64,000 bases of DNA from Phymorhynchus buccinoides. Its lineage: Eukaryota; Mollusca; Gastropoda; Neogastropoda; Raphitomidae. Of the stretch, positions 59,801 to 64,000 are shown in pieces (the first letter of the stretch is position 1; each line of letters starts with the position of its first letter). The notes beneath the pieces were generated by a model, which searched no databases, was not told the origin of the DNA, and saw only the letters and a program-made list of their open reading frames with translations. The position numbers and the translations under genes are program-made. The stretch spans positions 2,587,014-2,651,013 of the forward strand of contig CM065699.1 in assembly GCA_017654935.2 (NCBI GenBank). The letters run 5' to 3'.

Positions 59801-62800
59801 CAATAACACATGTCATATTTACCTTGGCCAGGTCGTAGAGACACACAGCCTCCTGTGTAATGTGGGACATGATAATTCAATAACACATGTCATATTTACC
59901 TTGGCCAGGTCGTAGAGACACACAGCCTCCTGTGTAATGTGGGACATGATGATACAATAACACATGTCATATTTACCTTGGCCAGGTCGTAGAGACACAC
60001 AGCCTCCTCAAACATGCCTTTAGCCTCTGTGTCTCTGGCCACAGTCTCTATGATCCTGTCTGTGTCCTGACAGAACTTGTCTATGGCCCCAGGCTGAAAA
60101 ACAAAACGTTGCAGCATAACATAACTATGTCTGTGTCGTTGTCTGTCTCTATGATCCTGTCCGTGTCCTGACAGAACTTGTCTATGGCCCCAGGATGAAA
60201 AACAAAACGTTGCAGCATAACATAACTATGTCTGTGTCTGTTGTCTGTCTCTATGATCCTGTCTGTGTCCTGACAGAAGTTGTCTATGGCCCCAGGCTGA
60301 AAAACAAAACGTTGCAGCATAACATAACCAGGGATGCATCTAGAAATGTCTAAACTGGGGGGCATTGCCCCCCTTGGTGTGGAAATTTGGGGGGATCTGG
60401 AAATAGGTAGGGGGCGGGGGTAAATCAATGCCAGTTAACGTGTCGATCAAGGGATGTAGTGCGGAAATTTTTACAACCTGTGGTGAACGCATTGTTCTTT
60501 TTGCTTTGTAAGCACCAGTTACAAAACATTGCTTTTGATTCGCTGTCAAATTCTAGCCAAGGTCTGCTTTTTTTTCCAACTTTCCATGAACTCATGCTTT
60601 CGCTTTTTGAAAGGTGGTGGAGCGACACTACTAGCAATGGGATCGTCAGTGACATCACAGTCCTGATCCGATGCTTCGTCATTCGATGAACTTTCCCCGT
60701 TGTCATCACTAACTGCCGATGAGGAACAACAAGGTTGTTGATCAATGTTGCACTCCACAGTCGCACTGTTTTCTTTCTTTTTAGAAGTCACAGTAAAATA
60801 ATCCAGAAGCGATGCCATTTTTGAGCGGGCTCGCTTACACTGCGCCGGGAAATAGTAAATGAAAGAGAAAGCCGTTGATTGGCTATGCTATTTTTAAGAC
60901 CCAATCAAAATGCTCGTTCTTTACTGTCGAAAGGAAATGCAGACTCGGTACAGCCAACGCAGCCACGCAATCTAGGTCTAGTGCCGAACAAGTTATTTTC
61001 AAACGATTTTTTCGTTTGCAGGATTTCACAAAATTTGGGGTGATTTTCCCGCAGCATATTTTTATTTTTGCGGGAACATCAACAATTTTGCGGCAATGCC
61101 GCGCTCTAGATGCATCCCTGCATAACTATGTCTGTGTCTGTTGTATGTCTCTATGATCCTGTCCGCGTCCTGACAATATAGATAAAAACAGCACCAAGCA
61201 TTTCTTCAGAAATATTTTGGCTAATTATATTCTTCGTGGTATTTTTAACATATCTCTTCCATCAGATTAATGGTAAAAAATGCTTTTGTTAAACAGAACC
61301 ATGCACGTTATATAGTAGAAACATGTTCTTAAATCATACACTTGTTATCGCAAACATAAACAAAATTGCTCATGAGTGAAAATCTTTCAATATAACTAAT
61401 TTTCTCACATACTACAACATATTCTTGACTGTTATTTATGAAAAGTTACTTATAGGAAACTAAAGTTGGCTTGAACAAAACTTCTGAACATATTCATAAA
61501 ACTAAAAGTACCTCCCGGAACAGCAGTGGTGTGTGTGTGTATTATGCGAGTGTGAGAGTGTGTGCATGTGCGAGTGCCTGTGAATGTCTGTAAGGGGCTG
61601 TTTTTAATATGAATCATTTTAAAGCGCTTAGAGCTTAAAGGTTAAGCGCTATATAAATCTTCTTAAATACACATATCTCTCAACTGATGGGATTTGGTGA
61701 CTGCTGTCATTGGGCCAACCAATCCCTTAGGCTGCAGCACTAGAGTCAACAGAACTCAACACTGCACAGCTACAGATGGCACTCACCCTTCTGGTCCCAT
61801 CTCCTTCCAGTCTGCCCAGCAACATTTCAAACTGGAACATAAACAACAACGGCTATGGTAAATATCCACAAGGGGTCAGCATAAGGCACTGGTAGAAACG
61901 GAGCAACACAAACAAATCATCCGTTAACATCTGTAATGCAGCAACACAAACAAATCATCCGTTAACCTCTTTAACGGAGCAACACAAACAAATCATCCGT
62001 TAAGCTCTTTAACGGAGCAACACAAACAAATCATCCGTTAAGCTCTTTAACGGAGCAACACAAACAAATCATCCGTTAACCTCTTTAACGGAGCAACACA
62101 AACAAATCATCCGTTAAGCTCTTTAACGGAGCAACACAAACAAATAATCTGTTAACCTCTTTAACGGAGCAACACAAACAAATCATCCGTTAACCTCTTT
62201 AACGGAGCAACACAAACAAATCATCCGTTAACCTCTTTAATGGAGCAACACAAACAAATAATCTGTTAACCTCTTTAACGGAGCAACACAGACAAATCAT
62301 CCGTTAACCTCTTCAGTGCTTACGGCGTAAACATGTCCTATATAATGCTTCAGTACTACTTGCCAAGTAGGCGCTCGTTCACAAGCTATTTTTTCCACCC
62401 TACAATTAGTACAAAGGCCCGGCCAAACAAGTACAGATAATGAACGGCTCTGAAGGGTATTTCAGGGAAATGAAAACTGCCAATGAACAATTCCGCTCAA
62501 AAGGAAATCGCAGCAAGATTTCCCTGGAACTAGCAGCCATCTCTGTTAAGAGTAATCCACATCAACAGTGAAGCTGGTGAAAAGAAACTAAGGTAGACTA
62601 GAAGGGGTATTGCTTTATCGATTAGAAGAGGCTGGGTGTTAAAATAGAAAGCTGCAATACTGACCTCTCTGGTTTCCAGCACCAGCTCACCGACACACGA
62701 CTGGTAGACTAGAAGGGGTATTGTTTTCTATACGAAGAGGCTGGTTGTTAAAATAGAAGGCTGCTGAACAATACTGACCTCTCTGGTTTCCAGCACCAGC

Positions 62801-63087
62801 TCACTGACACACGACTGGTAGACTAGAACAGTAGAAGGGGTATTGTTTTCTATACGAAGAGGCTGGGTGTTAAAATAGAAGGCTGCTGAACAATACTGAC
62901 CTCTCTGTTTTCCAGCACCAGCTCACTGACACACGACTGGTAGACTAGAAGGGGTATTGTTTTCTATACGAAGAGGCTGGGTGTTAAAATAGAAGTCTGC
63001 TGAACAATACTGACCTCTCTGGTTTCCAGCACCAGCTCACTGACACACGACTGGAACATGTCGTCTCCACTGCCTGTCTTCAACCCT
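50736..63087 (-). CDS. NUP93: NUP93 (right copy), C-terminal exons; partial
   Basis: Nuclear pore inner-ring nucleoporin, C-terminal alpha-solenoid. Minus-strand exons: 63087-63015, 61831-61787, 60093-59977, 56801-56683, 54949-54832, 52899-52816 and a degraded candidate near 50812-50736. All phases match among the first six. Diagnostic segments: [81 protein letters not shown] and IKQLKLLPF. They correspond to roughly residues 560-745 of the 819-aa human protein. The last exons (end of solenoid) are not found; they may fall in or beyond the 500-N gap. Upstream exons lie beyond the right edge. Confidence 0.92.
50860..52730. repeat. About 87-bp CA-rich minisatellite, about 21 copies
   Basis: The unit combines cacacacatgcacagacata, gcacacacacgcatacacac, aatctgtcacacacagaaac and aacatgcatggaccaacgtg. 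Lengths vary (about 60-95 bp). Cys-rich and Thr-His frames are composition artefacts. Confidence 0.93.
52816..52899 (-). CDS. NUP93: NUP93 right copy exon
   Basis: 84 nt, 28 codons, phase 0: [20 protein letters not shown], then NFRTFTDE. Acceptor cgtgcag, donor gtgggc. Homologous to IIERLKLVPLNQESVEERV...FSDE of vertebrate NUP93. One of the few exons here without an edge array. Confidence 0.92.
52930..53710. other. NUP93 intron with retroelement tail-like segment
   Basis: 52945-53190 (aataataataag, tctatagcgcctttctataa, cattcactgatag) resembles the 3' end of a LINE/SINE in minus orientation. The rest (53200-53710) is AT-rich unique sequence with a G run at 53562. Confidence 0.45.
53711..54275. 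repeat. 56-bp tandem array (10-11 copies)
   Basis: The unit is ctgggccagttcctcaatgt, catgtgacccagcaccacaa and aaggaacgtcaagtcg. Very homogeneous, with c/t at one position (ctgggccag/ctgggtcag). Confidence 0.95.
53711..54752. mobile_element. Inverted-repeat element with an amplified left terminus
   Basis: The left end catgtgacccagcaccacaa recurs inverted at the right end (gtggtgctgggtcacatg, near 54752). The left terminal unit is repeated 10-11 times (next entry). The interior holds a 62-bp triplet repeat (54560-54735; gaatggttctgatatgattt). No ORF and no clear target duplication. Confidence 0.6.
54832..54949 (-). CDS. NUP93: NUP93 right copy exon
   Basis: 118 nt: G completing Arg, then [20 protein letters not shown] and [19 protein letters not shown]. 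Acceptor gattccag, donor gtaagg. Homologous to YRAQG...[18 protein letters not shown] truncated duplicate lies at 56297-56392. Confidence 0.93.
54957..56296. repeat. 26-bp minisatellite (about 51 copies) abutting a NUP93 acceptor
   Basis: The unit is atcacagttaaccctctata plus gctgtc, with gctgtc/gccgtc, ctctata/ctttata/ctatata and atcac/atgac variants. On the minus strand each unit ends gggttaactgtgat. The first unit lies 6-7 bp upstream of the exon 54949 acceptor, so it forms the whole branch-point/acceptor-upstream region. Confidence 0.96.
56297..56392 (-). pseudogene. Truncated duplicate of NUP93 exon 54832-54949
   Basis: The minus strand reads [20 protein letters not shown], then DLTTFFEQ and a stop. 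The acceptor (gattccag) is intact, but the last 9 codons and the donor are missing. It lies on the far side of the 26-bp array, so exon and adjoining repeat appear to have been duplicated together. Confidence 0.88.
56400..56682. repeat. CA-rich low-complexity intron sequence
   Basis: (CA)n tracts at 56422-56465 and 56586-56668 with cagaga interruptions. Confidence 0.85.
56683..56801 (-). CDS. NUP93: NUP93 right copy exon
   Basis: 119 nt: [20 protein letters not shown], then [19 protein letters not shown] plus AG. Acceptor gttttacag, donor gttaga. The AG/G split Arg matches the next exon. Confidence 0.93.
56802..57180. repeat. Partial exon duplicate and a 124-bp two-copy repeat
   Basis: 56838-56895 repeats the first half of exon 56801 ([13 protein letters not shown] with acceptor). 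Then a block beginning agagc-c-tcactctcagag and containing aaacggggccttataactcc, ccgaatcgcttcaaatttgc and tgtactcagcgttaccagta occurs twice (about 56910-57030 and 57046-57165). Confidence 0.8.
57181..59976. repeat. 73-76-bp tandem array (about 38 copies) of a NUP93 exon donor edge
   Basis: On the minus strand each unit reads: intron gtaaatatgacatgtg, ttattgtatcatgtccc, acceptor-like acattacacag, then GAGGCTGTGTGTCTCTACGA and CCTGGCCAAG, then gtaaat. The exon-like part is 30 nt ([10 protein letters not shown]) in about half the units and 28 nt in others. Three shorter units near 57190-57310 lack part of it. Confidence 0.96.
59977..60093 (-). CDS. NUP93: NUP93 right copy exon
   Basis: 117 nt, phase 0: [20 protein letters not shown], then [19 protein letters not shown]. 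Acceptor ttttcag, donor gtaaat. Both edges are amplified: the donor side in 57181-59976 and the acceptor side in 60094-60328. Confidence 0.94.
60094..60328 (-). pseudogene. Two partial duplicates of the 5' part of exon 59977-60093
   Basis: Copies at about 60140-60200 and 60247-60300 read [19 protein letters not shown] on the minus strand. The first has its acceptor changed (ttttcat); the second keeps ttttcag. Unit about 110 bp. A third fragment continues after the hAT insertion (61121-61180). Confidence 0.88.
60329..61120 (-). mobile_element. hAT-type non-autonomous element with 6-bp target duplication CATAAC
   Basis: Ends CAGGGATGCATCTAGA and, inverted, CAGGGATGCATCTAGAGC; flanked by CATAAC at 60323-60328 and 61121-61126. 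The minus strand keeps the start of a transposase-like protein ([18 protein letters not shown], later [11 protein letters not shown], and in a shifted frame [20 protein letters not shown] with SLDRHVNW). That is a BED-like C-x2-C...H finger as in ZNF862/KIAA1586-type hAT proteins. The catalytic part is absent. Confidence 0.88.
61127..61786. other. NUP93 intron
   Basis: 61590-61665 contains tttaaagcgcttagagctta and gcgctatataaatctt, resembling a retroelement 3' tail. The rest is AT-rich unique sequence with a short TG stretch. Confidence 0.45.
61787..61831 (-). CDS. NUP93: NUP93 right copy exon (45 nt)
   Basis: 15 codons, phase 0: [15 protein letters not shown]. Acceptor atgttccag, donor gtgagt. 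Matches FDMILGKLENDGSRK. Confidence 0.92.
61890..62310. repeat. 38-bp minisatellite (about 11 copies)
   Basis: The unit is ggagcaacacaaacaaatca plus tccgttaacctctttaac. Lies about 60 bp upstream (in transcript sense) of exon 61831. Confidence 0.95.
62311..62574. other. NUP93 intron, no recognisable content
   Basis: Unique sequence. Confidence 0.45.
62575..63014. repeat. About 118-bp array of a NUP93 exon donor edge, 3 extra copies
   Basis: Each copy holds, on the minus strand, TCAGTGAGCTGGTGCTGG, AAACCAGAGAG/gtcagt and intron agcctcttcgtatag. Donors are intact in all copies; one exon copy has a changed base (gttttcc for ggtttcc). Confidence 0.92.
63015..63087 (-). CDS. NUP93: NUP93 right copy exon
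   Basis: 73 nt: 1 nt plus [20 protein letters not shown] and ETRE. Acceptor ttttgcag, donor gtcagt. Homologous to GENMFLRCVSELVIESRE. Confidence 0.92.
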
Positions 63088-63149
63088 CTGCAAAAATAAA
63101 TAATACGGTCAGAAAAGCACTCCTTCCTGAGGACACCGGGGGCTTTCGT

Positions 63150-63425
63150 ACAAATAGTTCCCCCACCTTCTAGAAGTTCTGTGCCTGTAACTTCCTCTAA
63201 TTAGTCACTCTCTTTGACTCTGCCTTTTCCCTTTTGCTTGCTGTCATCTACTATCTTTCTGCCTTACTGGTCCATTCTCCTGCCTTTTTTCTATAAATTC
63301 TTACAAACATTTCCTCCAAAGATGGACATGCTGGGCCTTAATATTTCTAAGTTAGGCACATAACGGCAGCATCTGCATTCATTTGACAGGAAACTGAGCA
63401 ATCGATGAAGAAGAAGAAGAAGAGC
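63150..63425 (-). repeat. Interspersed repeat family R1, copy 3 (inverted)
   Basis: Reverse complement carries ctcagtttcctgtcaaatg, gctgccgttatgtgcctaac, cagcatgtcc, one or two ggcagaaagatagtagatga modules and the final tagaaggtgggggaactatt. Confidence 0.75.
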
Positions 63426-63710
63426 CCAATATCGCTGTACTGGATGATGCCCAACACAACATCCTAACCGCCCACATACTACATAAAGTCCATTTGTCAT
63501 TGACTAACTGTTAGATGATATGTCATACCTTTCTGGCCATAACAAGGAGATTCACTCAATCTACCCTTGAGAAAAAGCAAGTGAGGAAGGGAAATCATCT
63601 GTGGCAGACATTCATTGAATGCAGTGGAGCCATGCCCATCCTAAGGCCATTTAAAACCCCTTAGTCACAATAAACAGACAAGCACACAAACAACCGTGCA
63701 AAAACATTCT
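63426..63710. other. NUP93 intron, no recognisable content
   Basis: Unique sequence; no exon seen. Confidence 0.4.
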
Positions 63711-63920
63711 CAGGGCTCCCAATCGTCCAGCAAAACAAGGGGTCCCAAGGACTCCTTCACTTACAGTATAGAGGGTCCAAGAGGCGGGATAGAGGGTCCC
63801 AGTGACATTGCGAATGCTAAAAATAATTTTTTCTAGCGCATCCCTGGGACCCCCTGCACATTCTTTTAAAGGGTCCTCTAGAATTCTAGTACTTCATCGA
63901 CCCCCAAATGGGGGTCCCTG
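63711..63920. mobile_element. MITE family M, copy 2 (5-bp target duplication ATTCT)
   Basis: Inverted relative to copy 1 at 31898-32121. Ends CAGGGCTCCC and GGGGTCCCTG, flanked by ATTCT at 63706-63710 and 63921-63925. Second independent confirmation of the 5-bp target duplication. Confidence 0.9.
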
Positions 63921-64000
63921 ATTCTTCACCGACTGTTCTGCATCAATGGCATTACTCCTTTGAATTGACTAGCCAGTTTCTTTCTTTCCCCCCACAGCCC

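Noticed and set aside
57060..60117. Minus-strand frames of up to 268 codons with repeated [11 protein letters not shown]
   Set aside because: These read straight through splice donors and intron pieces of the 73-bp array; not continuous coding sequence.

Overview
The window is intron-rich, repeat-dense animal nuclear DNA. Gene content (a DUS2 tRNA-dihydrouridine synthase and nucleoporin NUP93), intact DIRS-type retrotransposons, hAT/pogo-like relics, tRNA-derived SINEs and abundant GA/CA microsatellites fit an invertebrate. A lophotrochozoan such as a marine gastropod is my best guess, with low confidence. Nothing looks bacterial.

Layout. (1) 1-3.1 kb, minus strand: the first coding exons of NUP93 (codons 1 to about 137), running off the left edge. 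(2) 3.1-10.2 kb: intergenic transposon debris (a pogo-like TA element, a truncated LINE carrying a foldback element with telomere-like arms, an inverted-repeat element, SINE-like copies). (3) 10.2-45 kb, plus strand: a complete DUS2 gene. I resolve 15 coding exons whose phases all match and sum to 1542 nt (513 codons plus stop), with catalytic Cys110, Lys149 and His177 and a C-terminal dsRNA-binding domain. Intron 2 holds two abutting DIRS-like elements (11.9-18.4 kb with intact ORFs; 18.4-24.7 kb decayed). (4) 45-50 kb: DUS2 3' end, minisatellites, a minus-strand LINE fragment, then exactly 500 N (49841-50340), a scaffold gap. (5) 50.3-64 kb, minus strand: six clear exons for the C-terminal part of NUP93 plus one degraded candidate. 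NUP93 5' exons at the left and 3' exons at the right lie on the same strand but in non-collinear order, so there are either two NUP93 genes or a scaffold misjoin.

Most striking feature: most of the exons have an adjacent tandem array whose repeat unit includes the edge of that exon with its splice donor or acceptor. Examples are DUS2 exons 1, 3, 7, 8, 9, 10, 11, 14 and 15, and the NUP93 exons at 1836, 54832, 56683, 59977 and 63015. Some units carry acceptor, short exon and donor together, so the arrays could in principle act as banks of micro-exons or decoy splice sites. The best cases are about 38 units at 57.2-60.0 kb and about 35 units at 33.6-36.6 kb. Whether they are spliced, ignored or partly assembly artefact cannot be told from sequence alone.
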